From NCBI GenBank assembly GCA_903970475.1, contig CAJCIQ010000211.1, positions 30,442 through 94,441 on the forward strand: a stretch of 64,000 nucleotides of DNA, written 5' to 3'. Numbering within the stretch: position 1 is the first letter of the stretch; each line of letters begins with the position of its first letter. This document shows positions 16,001-25,092 of the stretch, piece after piece. Origin of the DNA: Beijerinckiaceae bacterium (lineage in GTDB: Bacteria; Bacteroidota; Bacteroidia; Chitinophagales; Chitinophagaceae). A program made the translations under genes and the position numbers. The notes beneath the pieces are model-generated. The model made no database searches and was not told the origin of the DNA. It was given only the letters and a program-made list of their open reading frames with translations.

Positions 16001-17209
16001 ATGGGATTGGATATCATCATAGTAGGGCTACAGGCCTGGCACACGGATATTGGTAGTAATTGTAAAAGCATCGCTACTGAGCTGTCTAAAAGACATAGGG
16101 TACTCTATGTAAATGCCCCATTGGACCGTAATACCCTGATTAAGGATAAAAACAACGCCCACGTGCGCATGCACCTGGACATCCGAAGCGGTAAGGCGCC
16201 CAACCTCCTGGAGGTCCAGCCTGGTCTCTGGAGTTATTACCCGGAACATATTCTGGAATCCATCAACTGGATTCCCTCAACGGCCCTGTTTTCCCTGGTC
16301 AACCGGATCAACAACCGGCGCTTTGCCGCCGACATCAAGAAGGCAGCCAAAGCCCTGGGGTTTGGACGTTTTGTCCTGTTCAATGACAACGATATCTTCC
16401 GCACTTTTTATCTGAAGGAACTACTCAGACCGGAAGTGTATGTGTATTACAGCAGAGACAACCTGGTGGGCGTGGATTACTGGAGGAGGCATGGATTAAG
16501 GTTGGAACCCAAACATATTGCCAAGGCAGATCTGGGAACGGCCAACTCAACTTTCCTCGCCTCTTACCTGAGCAAATACAATCAAAATAGTTTATACATA
16601 GGACAAGGTTGCAACCTGGCCTTATTTGATGCGGGTAAATCCTACGAAAGGCCGGAAGACCTCAAAGACATTCCCCACCCCATAGTTGGATATGTCGGAG
16701 CCGTCAATAGCCTGCGGTTGGATCCAGCCGCCCTGAAGGAAATTGCGGAGTCCAGGCCCGATTATAGCCTGGTATTGGTAGGTCCCGAAGACGAAACCTT
16801 CAAAAACAGCGATTTACATGGGCTAAAAAACGTATATTTCTTAGGCAAACGTCCCATTGAATCCCTACCACAATATGTTGCTTCTTTTGACGTCTGCATT
16901 AATCCCCAACTGGTCAATCCGGTGACCATAGGAAACTACCCCTTGAAAATAGATGAATACCTGGCCATGGGTAAACCCACCGTGGCTACCCAAACCCAGG
17001 CCATGGAGGTATTCCGGGATCATGTATATATGGCTGAAAATGCCAGGGATTATCCCTCGCTCATCGATAAAGCCCTCAGCGAAGATGATCCTCAAAAACA
17101 AGGGCAAAGAAGAAGGCTGGCCTCCACCCATACCTGGGAAAGCTCAGTAGCCATCCTGGAACAAGCCATAGAAAAGACACAATCAATAATAAAGACCATT
17201 AACTACTAA
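16001..17209 (+). CDS. Glycosyltransferase, GT4-like (GT-B fold)
   Basis: A retaining GT-B glycosyltransferase of 402 residues from the ATG at 16001, where the typical N-terminal strand MGLDIIIVGLQAW begins. The frame is open upstream to a TTG at 15926, but those 25 residues do not look like part of the fold. The C-terminal domain shows PIVGYVGAVNSLRLD and the donor-site stretch DEYLAMGKPTVAT with a preceding VTIGNYPLK, as in family 4 and related enzymes. It probably adds a sugar from a nucleotide donor to a lipid-linked or surface glycan at the inner membrane. It starts a plus-strand run with an acyltransferase and the UbiA/reductase/phosphatase genes. Confidence 0.85.
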   Translation: MGLDIIIVGLQAWHTDIGSNCKSIATELSKRHRVLYVNAPLDRNTLIKDKNNAHVRMHLDIRSGKAPNLLEVQPGLWSYYPEHILESINWIPSTALFSLVNRINNRRFAADIKKAAKALGFGRFVLFNDNDIFRTFYLKELLRPEVYVYYSRDNLVGVDYWRRHGLRLEPKHIAKADLGTANSTFLASYLSKYNQNSLYIGQGCNLALFDAGKSYERPEDLKDIPHPIVGYVGAVNSLRLDPAALKEIAESRPDYSLVLVGPEDETFKNSDLHGLKNVYFLGKRPIESLPQYVASFDVCINPQLVNPVTIGNYPLKIDEYLAMGKPTVATQTQAMEVFRDHVYMAENARDYPSLIDKALSEDDPQKQGQRRRLASTHTWESSVAILEQAIEKTQSIIKTINY

Positions 17210-17220
17210 ACCTTATCCAT

Positions 17221-17847
17221 TTGTCTTTTGCCGCTTACATAAAGCAACATCCATCTCTGAAACGCCTGGCCTTGCGTACGCTCATGCCGGCAGGTGAGGC
17301 CAGGCCCCGGTGGTGGGTAAGGAACCTGCTCAACCCCTTTTTGATGAAAAAAGGGAAAGGGGCAAAGATCCGGCGCAGGACACGCATGGACATCATGCCC
17401 TTCAATAACTTCCGGTTGGGCGCCCATAGTATGGTAGAAGATTTTGCCTGCGTAAACAACGGCATGGGAGACGTCCTTATCGGAGATCATTCCTTAATCG
17501 GCATTGGCTGCGTCATCATCGGACCCGTAGAAATCGGCAACAATGTCATCCTGGCCCAGCACATCGGCGTTTCTGGCCTTAACCACGGCTACAAGGACAT
17601 TAGTATTCCTATCAAAAATCAGCCTTGCGAAACAGGGTTGATCCGGATTGGAGACGATTCCTGGATAGGCGCCAATGCTGTCATCGTAGCCGGGGTCACG
17701 ATTGGCAAACACTGCATTGTAGCCGGGGGTAGCGTAGTGACCAAAAATGTAGCAGACCATACCATGGTCGGTGGTAATCCGGCCCGAATACTCAAACAAT
17801 ATAATGTACAGACAGGTGATTGGGAAAAGCCCTTGATCACCCGGTAA
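17221..17847 (+). CDS. Left-handed beta-helix (hexapeptide) acyltransferase
   Basis: A 208-residue WbbJ/LacA-type acyltransferase that would O-acetylate (or otherwise acylate) a sugar. The start is TTG at 17221, 11 bp after the GT4 stop. A basic amphipathic N-terminus (about 1-50) precedes repeated hexapeptide units such as VLIGDHSLIGIGCVI, VEIGNNVILAQHIGV and IRIGDDSWIGANAVI, with the catalytic-type His in SGLNHGYKD and a typical end VGGNPARIL. It acts in the cytoplasm and uses acetyl-CoA in known family members. It probably modifies the same glycan that the neighbouring GT4 builds. Confidence 0.9.
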   Translation: MSFAAYIKQHPSLKRLALRTLMPAGEARPRWWVRNLLNPFLMKKGKGAKIRRRTRMDIMPFNNFRLGAHSMVEDFACVNNGMGDVLIGDHSLIGIGCVIIGPVEIGNNVILAQHIGVSGLNHGYKDISIPIKNQPCETGLIRIGDDSWIGANAVIVAGVTIGKHCIVAGGSVVTKNVADHTMVGGNPARILKQYNVQTGDWEKPLITR

Positions 17848-17851
17848 AATA

Positions 17852-18844
17852 ATGTTCACCCTCAGAGACATCATGCATAACGTTACCAATACGCCGCTTA
17901 CTTCTGGAACCACCCAGGTCACACATCCTTCCATGAAAAGAGGTTTGTTGGGAACGGTGATTCCCTATCTGCAACTGATGCGCGTGCAACAGTGGGTTAA
18001 AAATTCCTACTTGTTTTTGCCCATGTTTTTTTCCGGGGAAATGTTCAGACTACCCTTGCTGGTGCAGGCAGGATGGGGCTTTTTATCCTTTTGTTTTGTC
18101 GCTTCCAGCATATACATCATCAACGATTATATGGACAGGGAAGCCGATCGCCTGCATCCGGTAAAACAATTCAGACCCATGGCCTACGGATTGGTATCCG
18201 GCACTTCCGGACTGATCCTGTCGGGCGTTTGCCTCGCCCTCGGCGTAGGACTCGGAGCCATGGTCAAAGATAAATTCCTGTTTGTCCTGCTGCTGTACTT
18301 CTTCATGAACCTGGCCTATTCCCTGGGCTTAAAGAATATCAGCATCCTGGACGTACTGATCTTGTCCATGGGTTTTGTATTTCGGGTGAAAGCAGGCGGG
18401 GTAGCTACCCACATCGCCATCTCTGAATGGTTGATGATCATGGTGTTCCTGCTTTCCATTTTCATGGCCGTAGCTAAAAGAAGGGATGACCTGGTTATCA
18501 AACAAAAATCCGGGCTGGATCTAAGGGCTTCCCTGAAAGGCTACAATATAGACTACCTTAACCTGATCATGGCACTTCTGGCCGCCGTTATTGTGGTGGC
18601 CTACCTGATGTATACCATTTCTCCGGAAACGGTTGCCCGTTTAAAAACCTATAGACTTTACTATACCACCGTCTTTGTATTGGCCGGTTTGCTCCGATAC
18701 CTGCAAATCACCATCGTTGAAAACAATACCGGCTCCCCAACCCGCCTCCTGCTCAAGGATAGGTTCCTTCAGTTAACGCTGTTGGCATGGATAGCCAGTT
18801 TTTACTTCATTCTTTACATGCCCGATATATCCCTGTTCAAATGA
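17852..18844 (+). CDS. UbiA-family prenyltransferase, decaprenyl-phosphate phosphoribosyltransferase-like
   Basis: A 330-residue UbiA-superfamily integral membrane enzyme with about eight or nine helices. The first Asp-rich motif NDYMDREAD is at 91-99, followed by RLHPVKQFRP, and the second region reads LKNISILDVLILSMGFVFRVKAGG-type residues at about 155-180. The HPVKxFRP and LDVxxxxxGFxxR patterns are those of the branch that transfers 5-phosphoribosyl from PRPP to polyprenyl phosphate (mycobacterial Rv3806c type), rather than quinone- or heme-type UbiA. Its stop codon overlaps the start of a DprE2-like reductase. Met28 is an alternative start. Family certain, substrate inferred. Confidence 0.85.
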   Translation: MFTLRDIMHNVTNTPLTSGTTQVTHPSMKRGLLGTVIPYLQLMRVQQWVKNSYLFLPMFFSGEMFRLPLLVQAGWGFLSFCFVASSIYIINDYMDREADRLHPVKQFRPMAYGLVSGTSGLILSGVCLALGVGLGAMVKDKFLFVLLLYFFMNLAYSLGLKNISILDVLILSMGFVFRVKAGGVATHIAISEWLMIMVFLLSIFMAVAKRRDDLVIKQKSGLDLRASLKGYNIDYLNLIMALLAAVIVVAYLMYTISPETVARLKTYRLYYTTVFVLAGLLRYLQITIVENNTGSPTRLLLKDRFLQLTLLAWIASFYFILYMPDISLFK

Positions 18845-19584
18845 CACAAAGTACCAAAAGCGCTCTCCTCTTAGGGGCAGGATCCGATATGGCCGTCGCC
18901 ATCGCTCACCAACTGGCTTCCAGGGGCTATGATTTGGTCTTGGCCGGAAGAGATAAAGATTACCTCTCAGGGTTGGCCACCGACCTGAGCATCAGAGGGA
19001 CCATCCAGGTATCCGTACAGTATTTCGATGCATTGGATTATGGTAGCCATGAAGCATTCTATGCCTCCCTAGCGCATGTTCCAGAAGTGACCGTTTGCGC
19101 CTTCGGATACCTGGGTGACCAGGAAAAGGGCCTGACCGACTTCAAGGAAGCCCAGCGCATCCTGGGCACCAACTATATTGGAGCCGTCTCTATTCTCAAT
19201 CTCATTGCCACCGACTACGCCCGTTTAAAAAGGGGCACCATCGTAGGCATCAGTTCTGTAGCCGGAGACAGGGGAAGGGGGAGCAATTTTCTGTATGGAA
19301 GCGCCAAAGCAGGGTTCAGTGCTTACTTATCCGGCCTGAGAAACCGGTTTTATAAGGAAGGGGTGAGCGTTATTACAGTAAAGCCGGGATTTGCCGCTAC
19401 CCGCATGACGGCCCACCTGCACTTACCTCCGGCCCTGACAGCCAGTCCTGAACAAGTAGGTCAGTCCGTGATCAGGGCCATATCCCATAAAAAAGATACC
19501 ATTTACGTGAAATCCGTTTGGAAATGGCTGATGTTGGCCATCCGGATGATTCCAGAACCCTTTTTCAAAAAAATGAGCTTATAG
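18841..19584 (+). CDS. SDR reductase resembling DprE2
   Basis: A 247-residue short-chain dehydrogenase whose ATG overlaps the upstream TGA (ATGA), indicating translational coupling. The nucleotide-binding loop LLGAGSDM is at 10-17; catalytic Ser138/Ser139, Tyr152 and Lys156 lie in GISSVAGDRGR and YGSAKAG. The pattern NYIGAVSILN, the SVAGDRGRGSN block and a hydrophobic C-terminus (WLMLAIRMIPEPFFKKM) match the mycobacterial DprE2 subfamily, the NADH-dependent reductase that finishes epimerisation of polyprenyl-phosphoryl-ribose to arabinose. The genetic link to a phosphoribosyl UbiA supports this, but its oxidase partner DprE1 is absent from the window. Confidence 0.85.
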   Translation: MTQSTKSALLLGAGSDMAVAIAHQLASRGYDLVLAGRDKDYLSGLATDLSIRGTIQVSVQYFDALDYGSHEAFYASLAHVPEVTVCAFGYLGDQEKGLTDFKEAQRILGTNYIGAVSILNLIATDYARLKRGTIVGISSVAGDRGRGSNFLYGSAKAGFSAYLSGLRNRFYKEGVSVITVKPGFAATRMTAHLHLPPALTASPEQVGQSVIRAISHKKDTIYVKSVWKWLMLAIRMIPEPFFKKMSL

Positions 19585-19586
19585 TC

Positions 19587-20207
19587 ATGAGCACCGCCTA
19601 CTCGCATTCGTCCATTGCTTTTTTCGACTTTGACGGGACCATTACGTCAAAGGATACCTTGGCGGAGCTGTTGAAATTCCAGAAGGGAAAATTTAAGTAT
19701 TATACCGGATTGGTCTTCCTATCCCCTGCGTTGATCCTGTTTAAACTGGGGTTGATTTCTAACCATAGGGCAAAAGAGATTCTGTTGGAGTTTTTCTTTA
19801 AGGGCATGCCCGTATCGGACTTCAATGCCCGGTGCAGGGAGTTTGCCGAAACCCGGCTACCCTTGCTTTTCCGAAAAGGCGCTTTGTCTGAGATACGGAG
19901 GCATTTACAAAACAATACCCCCGTTGTCATCGTAACCGCCTCTCCGGAAAACTGGGTCCTTCCCTGGTGCCAGCAGTACAACCTGGAATGTATCGCTACC
20001 CGCCTGAAAGTCCGCAACGGCAAACTGACGGGTAAGATATCCGGGCAGAATTGCTCCGGGGAAGAAAAAGTAAGGCATATCCTGAAACGATACAACCTAT
20101 CTTATTATACAAAGATCTACGCCTATGGGGACACACCGGGTGACCTCCCCATGTTGTCATTGGCTACGGATAGCTATTATAAACCATTTAAGGAAAGAAC
20201 CTATTAA
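19587..20207 (+). CDS. HAD-IB family phosphatase
   Basis: A 206-residue HAD hydrolase of subclass IB (SerB-like). Motif I FDFDGT is at 13-18, motif II is Thr in IVTASPENW, and motif III/IV is the late Lys plus GDTPGDLPM. The ATG lies 2 bp after the reductase stop, so the three genes form a tight unit. In the arabinose-donor pathway the UbiA product carries a 5-phosphate that must be removed, and this enzyme is a candidate for that step (inference). Other HAD-IB members act on phosphoserine or lipid-linked phosphates. Confidence 0.88.
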   Translation: MSTAYSHSSIAFFDFDGTITSKDTLAELLKFQKGKFKYYTGLVFLSPALILFKLGLISNHRAKEILLEFFFKGMPVSDFNARCREFAETRLPLLFRKGALSEIRRHLQNNTPVVIVTASPENWVLPWCQQYNLECIATRLKVRNGKLTGKISGQNCSGEEKVRHILKRYNLSYYTKIYAYGDTPGDLPMLSLATDSYYKPFKERTY

Positions 20208-20273
20208 ATAAACGAACGCTTACCATAAGGACTACTATCCAGCATTGCTTTGCTCCCCCATTCCACCTCGAAC

Positions 20274-23200
20274 CTAATTGGCTTTGAGGAAGGTGAGGGC
20301 TTTTTTGCTCCCATTCCCTTCGACCTGTAAAAAATACATACCGGTCGGCAGTTTAGATATGTTCATGGGGGTAATCCGGGTCTTTTCGTCTGCGCCCATT
20401 TCAATACTCGTAGCCTGGACCAGGGTCCCTCCTGCATTGTATATCCTGAAAGCGATGTTACCGGAGTACCCGTTCAGATTCACGTTGAGGGTGGAGCTGA
20501 CCGGATTGGGGAATACCCGTGCCGACATAGCTGCTTCTTGCATGGCAGGAGGTGTAGGGAGTGCTTTTTCCACGTCCAATCCCATCACCGCCGTAGAAGT
20601 CCTTCCCAAGTTGTCTGTTACGGTCAATTGGAAAAGATAGTTACCCAAAGCCAGGCCATTGATGTTGGTGTTGGCACTATCTGCTGCACTCAAGGTGACT
20701 TCAGAAGGGCCGGCCAATTCCAACCATACGTAGGAAGTCAGGGAGCCGCCCGTAGGGGCCAGGGATTCGGAGCCAACCAGGGCATAGCCATTTGCCGTTA
20801 AGCTGTCTGTCAGGGAAACCACCGTATCGGTATTGGCGATAACAGCTTTGGGGCTCTGGATAGAAGCATCTACGGTAACCACCACGGTATCCGAGGCATT
20901 CCGCCCACTGTTGTCTGTCACGGTCAATGCGAACGTGTAGGTTCCCACCGTCAAATTGTAAGCCTCTGCCCTGGAAGCATCCGGGTTCCTCATTGCATAT
21001 TGGGTGGGTCCGCTAATATAGGACCATTGATAAGAAATAATAGAATCGCCTGCGTCAGCAGAGGTATTGGCTATCATAGACGTGCTGTCTACAGGGAGTA
21101 TAATGGTTTGATTTCCCCCAGCCGATACCGTCAGCGGCGTGATATTAGAACTGGACCCGGTGGTGCTGGTACCCGTGCTGGTAGATGAAGCCGCGTCTAC
21201 AGTGATGACTACCGAATCACTGGCACTGAGTCCGAAGTTATCTTTGACAGTCAGCAACGCGGTATATACCCCGGCGGCCAGGGTTTTAAGTTCCGTCGAA
21301 GCCACTGTACGCGTTGAAAAGGAATACTTATCGCTGCCAGGGGCTCCGATCATCACCCAGGAGTAAGAAGTAATCTCGCCCCCGCTATTGGGATCTGAAG
21401 CACTGCCTTTCAAAGCAACCGAATCCAGGGGCAACTGAATCGTTTCGTTGGAACCAGCACTTACTTTAAGGGCAGTGAACACTTGAGGTTTTACGGTGAT
21501 CACTACCGTATCACTGGCGTTGTAACCCATGTTGTCTATTGCCGTCAGTACAGCGGTATAAGTACCCGCCATCGCGACCTTCAATTCCGTCTTAGCAGAT
21601 GTACGGCTGGAAAAAGAATATTTATCTGATCCCGGAGCTCCGACCATCACCCAGGAATAGCTACTGATCTGGCCACCCAGGTTGTAATCTGTAGCGCTAC
21701 CACTTAAGGTCACACTGTCCAAGGGTAATTGTATAGTTTGGTCAGGTCCTGCGTTTACTATGGGTTTGCCCTGCTTTACGATTACCGTCATCGTATCAGA
21801 AGTACTGAGACCGTAGTTATCTGTGGCTTTCAGGACGACGGTATAGGTTCCGTTAGTAAGGCCCCTCAGTTCTGTTTTTGCGGTAGTACGGGAAGAGAAA
21901 GAATAGCTATCAGCTGGGGCTCCTATCATTGTCCAGGAATAGGAGGATATGCTGCCTCCGCTGTTCAAATCGGAAGCGGACCCACTCAGGGCCACGGAGT
22001 CCGTCGGTAATGTGATGGTCTGATTAGCGCCTGCATAAACGGTGGGAGCGCTATATCCTGCTGCAGTCACATTGATAGTCAGAGTATCGGCTTTGCTCAG
22101 CTTCAGTGAATCTGAAATGTTAAGGGTCACTTTGTAGGTCCCTGCTGCCAGATCCGATAAGGTGGCCAGGGATGTGGCGGCACCCGAAAGGCTATAGCCA
22201 GAAGGACCACTGAGGACACTCCATTGGTAAGCCAGTTTTGCACCATTGGGATCTGAAGATCCAGCCGCACTTAAGGAAACGCTGCTCGTAGGCAGATGCA
22301 CCGTTGTATCTACCGGATCGGCAGCAATCACCAGGGGTTTGGTGACTGGGGGTACAGCGGCAGTGCTGGCGGCATTCACTATAACCAATACAGTGTCGGT
22401 ACCGGTGAGGCCGAAATTATCGGTCACCTTCAGTACCACCTTATAGGTACCCTGCACCAGATTCCTGAACTCTGTTGCAGCATTAGTCGTGGTGGAAAAG
22501 CCATAGGTGGAGGGTCCACTCGCCACAGACCATTGGTAGGCGGTGATGGTTCCCCCGCTGTTGGGATCGGAGCCAGACCCACTTAAGGCAACGGAGTCCA
22601 GGGGAAGCGTAATGGCCGGATCAGTGCCGGCCGTGGCTTTTGGGCTGGACTTCGCACCCAGGTTTACGTTCACGGTGATTTTGGCAGAATCCTTCCGCCA
22701 GTTATTATCTATGGCACGCAATTGGAATACATAAGTTCCGGTGGTCAGGTTGGATATAGTTGCCGTCAGACCGGAAGGGATCGTGATCAGCGCCGTGGTA
22801 GGGCCGCTGACCTGGGTCCATAAGGTATAGTTGATTAAGGAACCTCCGTTTCCGGTAGCCGTTCCCGTTAGTGTCGTGGTCGAAGTGGTTATATTCTGTG
22901 TAGGCCCTGGATTAACCGTCGGCGGAGCCGTAATGGGAATAGGCAGGTTCAGGCAGTAGCTGGAGCTTCCGTTAGACACACAGAAGGGAGAAGAGGTGGA
23001 GTGAAGTTTCTGGTTCAACGGATCAACAGCCGTAATCCAGGGTACGTCGTAAGAGTTTGGATAATTTGACTCTATCAAGCCGGATATGTCACCTTCAAAT
23101 ATGCCATTTCCGCAAACATCCCCCTTATTCCTACCCCAGGAATAGAGTTGACCATGGGAATCTTCCGCATAGGCATAGAACACATCGCCTGTGCCGCCAA

Positions 23201-24317
23201 ATATATTGGTAAAACTGTGCAGGCCATTGGCAATGTGCACAGGTTTCTGTTGCAGGTTCTCTCCAACCCCCCAATCCCAGGCATAAGGGGTAGGGGTACC
23301 GCCTGTAGGAGCAGGATTTACGGTGTAGGTAGCAAAATTCAGTTCCTGCCCATTTCCGATAGCTCCAACGGCATTATCCCCCCAGGCCCAGAGCGTGGAG
23401 TCTGTGAGAATAGCGTAGGACGCTTCACAGTTGACCGCGATTTTAGCCACTTTAGCGGGGAAACCCAATTGTCCATCCAATAAGGTGGGTGTATAAGACG
23501 CAGGCGCTTGTGACATGTAACCACTATTGCCAATGCCCAAGTAAGAAGTATAACAACCCCAACCATAGAGGGAGCCGTTACTTAACAGGGCATAGCTCCA
23601 GAGATTTCCACCCGCAATATCGGCAGCTTTTGAAGGCAGGTTGATCTTGGCAGGCAGATAAGCAGAGGGATTGGAGCCTCTGGCCAGCAGCCAGGGAGAA
23701 GGATAGTAACCCCAGCCCCCCCAGGTCCATACATTACCTTGATTATCCAGGGCTATGCCTATCATACCGGCAGCAATTTTGGTGATCACCGTTCCGGAAG
23801 GAAAGGTCACCTGTACCGGCCTTGAGTTGGTCCCCCCCGCAGATCCGTTTCCCCGGATACCCCCCTGGGTATTACCCCAAATCCAAACAGTCCCATCAGC
23901 TTTCAACGCCATCGTTTCATAACCATTGTTGTTGGTGGTAGCAACAACCTGAACGACGTTGGTAAAAGCATTACCCGAACTGTCCGTCATGATCTGGGTG
24001 GGGTTGGCCACGGAAGTCGTCTGGGTACCAATACCTACGTTGGCATATTGGTTTTCCCCCCAACTCCACACGTTACCGTTACCATCAACCAGTGCATAGT
24101 GGTGAAGGGCAGCACTGATCTGAACAATCGAAGACGGGCCTGTTACCTGTTGCACGTTAGCGTATTTCACATCATACGCCTGGTGCGTGGAGGTATTCAG
24201 GATAAAGCAATCATATTCACCGGCGCCCACCAAATACTTGGGGGTTTGCGAATAGGTTGCAGATAAGCCAAAAAAGTAGAATAATCCGGTGAAGAATAGC
24301 GTAAGTTTCAAATTCAT
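20274..24317 (-). CDS. Large secreted RCC1-repeat / PKD-repeat protein with T9SS sorting domain
   Basis: A 1347-residue protein with a signal peptide (1-24, ending TYSQ). Residues of about 25-450 form an RCC1-type beta-propeller, with repeated blades carrying VWSWGENQY, VWIWGNTQG, VWTWGGWGY, LYGWGCY, LWAWGDNAVG and LYSWGRNKG. About eight PKD/K319-like beta-sandwich repeats of 85-95 residues follow (about 465-1250), each with an (I/V)xLPxDSVxLSGSxSD strand and ending in a TVxV strand. The last 80 residues are a T9SS type A sorting domain (ARVFPNPVSSTLNV through MYFLQVEG). The protein should be exported through the outer membrane and attached to or released from the surface. Convergent with the HAD phosphatase gene. 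Confidence 0.93.
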   Translation of the reverse strand: MNLKLTLFFTGLFYFFGLSATYSQTPKYLVGAGEYDCFILNTSTHQAYDVKYANVQQVTGPSSIVQISAALHHYALVDGNGNVWSWGENQYANVGIGTQTTSVANPTQIMTDSSGNAFTNVVQVVATTNNNGYETMALKADGTVWIWGNTQGGIRGNGSAGGTNSRPVQVTFPSGTVITKIAAGMIGIALDNQGNVWTWGGWGYYPSPWLLARGSNPSAYLPAKINLPSKAADIAGGNLWSYALLSNGSLYGWGCYTSYLGIGNSGYMSQAPASYTPTLLDGQLGFPAKVAKIAVNCEASYAILTDSTLWAWGDNAVGAIGNGQELNFATYTVNPAPTGGTPTPYAWDWGVGENLQQKPVHIANGLHSFTNIFGGTGDVFYAYAEDSHGQLYSWGRNKGDVCGNGIFEGDISGLIESNYPNSYDVPWITAVDPLNQKLHSTSSPFCVSNGSSSYCLNLPIPITAPPTVNPGPTQNITTSTTTLTGTATGNGGSLINYTLWTQVSGPTTALITIPSGLTATISNLTTGTYVFQLRAIDNNWRKDSAKITVNVNLGAKSSPKATAGTDPAITLPLDSVALSGSGSDPNSGGTITAYQWSVASGPSTYGFSTTTNAATEFRNLVQGTYKVVLKVTDNFGLTGTDTVLVIVNAASTAAVPPVTKPLVIAADPVDTTVHLPTSSVSLSAAGSSDPNGAKLAYQWSVLSGPSGYSLSGAATSLATLSDLAAGTYKVTLNISDSLKLSKADTLTINVTAAGYSAPTVYAGANQTITLPTDSVALSGSASDLNSGGSISSYSWTMIGAPADSYSFSSRTTAKTELRGLTNGTYTVVLKATDNYGLSTSDTMTVIVKQGKPIVNAGPDQTIQLPLDSVTLSGSATDYNLGGQISSYSWVMVGAPGSDKYSFSSRTSAKTELKVAMAGTYTAVLTAIDNMGYNASDTVVITVKPQVFTALKVSAGSNETIQLPLDSVALKGSASDPNSGGEITSYSWVMIGAPGSDKYSFSTRTVASTELKTLAAGVYTALLTVKDNFGLSASDSVVITVDAASSTSTGTSTTGSSSNITPLTVSAGGNQTIILPVDSTSMIANTSADAGDSIISYQWSYISGPTQYAMRNPDASRAEAYNLTVGTYTFALTVTDNSGRNASDTVVVTVDASIQSPKAVIANTDTVVSLTDSLTANGYALVGSESLAPTGGSLTSYVWLELAGPSEVTLSAADSANTNINGLALGNYLFQLTVTDNLGRTSTAVMGLDVEKALPTPPAMQEAAMSARVFPNPVSSTLNVNLNGYSGNIAFRIYNAGGTLVQATSIEMGADEKTRITPMNISKLPTGMYFLQVEGNGSKKALTFLKAN

Positions 24318-24491
24318 ATTCTAGGATATTTGGATGGACTTTCGATTTGGATCTCTTGTAGAATTATAATCATTCTTATCTTCAGTTAATTCATAAGCGT
24401 AACGGAACATCGGATTGGTCTGAAAATCTTTTTTCCTGAATCGGCAATATTCATACCAATCGTTAATAAGTTGTAAAAAAACTTTTCCACT

Positions 24492-25067
24492 ATGAACAGA
24501 AGAAGAGCCATCGGAAGCATAGTAGTGACGGGCATCGCAGGGGTAAGCGTGTTGACCGGCATGGAATGGTTTAAAGGCAGGAAGAAGCCTGACCTTCAAT
24601 ACCTTGATCATAGCAAAAGTACCATGGATGCCCTTGCGGAATCCATCATCCCCGCTAGTAATACACCGGGAGCAGGGGCATGTGGATTGGGTGATTTTAT
24701 TATAAAAATGGTCAAAGAATGCTCCAGCGAAGCCGACCGAAATCTTTTCATAGATGGTCTTAAACAACTTCAAAACCGGACCCAGGATATTTACGGCAAA
24801 AAATTTGAGCTATGTTCTATGCCTCAGCAGAGGGATATACTACAACATTTTGCCAAGGCGGCCCAACCCATGAAGGGGATTTTGGGCAAGATCGAGGTAA
24901 AGTATTTACCAAAACCATTTTTCACTACCTTAAAAGAATATACGGTCATGGGTTACTGTACTTCCGAAACGGGAGCCACCCAAGGCTTGGCCTATGTGCT
25001 CGTTCCCGGGGCTTATCGTGGCTGTATACCACTACAGACCGGTCAGAAAGCCTGGGCAACCAGATAA
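24492..25067 (+). CDS. Gluconate 2-dehydrogenase subunit 3-like protein
   Basis: A 191-residue protein of the gluconate-2-dehydrogenase subunit 3 type, the small partner of GMC flavoprotein dehydrogenases. The N-terminus MNRRRAIGSIVVTGIAGVSV is a twin-arginine (Tat) type signal, able to carry a folded partner across the membrane. The mature domain has the typical ALAESIIPASNTPGA stretch and a C-terminal YCTSETGATQGLAY. The GMC gene begins 25 bp downstream, so the two encode a complex. The short upstream gap is shared with the divergent RCC1 protein gene. Confidence 0.9.
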   Translation: MNRRRAIGSIVVTGIAGVSVLTGMEWFKGRKKPDLQYLDHSKSTMDALAESIIPASNTPGAGACGLGDFIIKMVKECSSEADRNLFIDGLKQLQNRTQDIYGKKFELCSMPQQRDILQHFAKAAQPMKGILGKIEVKYLPKPFFTTLKEYTVMGYCTSETGATQGLAYVLVPGAYRGCIPLQTGQKAWATR

Positions 25068-25092
25068 ATCTTTGTAACCACAAACCATAACT

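Noticed and set aside
20880..22640. Regularly spaced repeats suggesting a CRISPR-like array
   Set aside because: The repeats are in frame within a single coding sequence and encode PKD-type beta-sandwich domains of about 90 residues, too long and variable for CRISPR.
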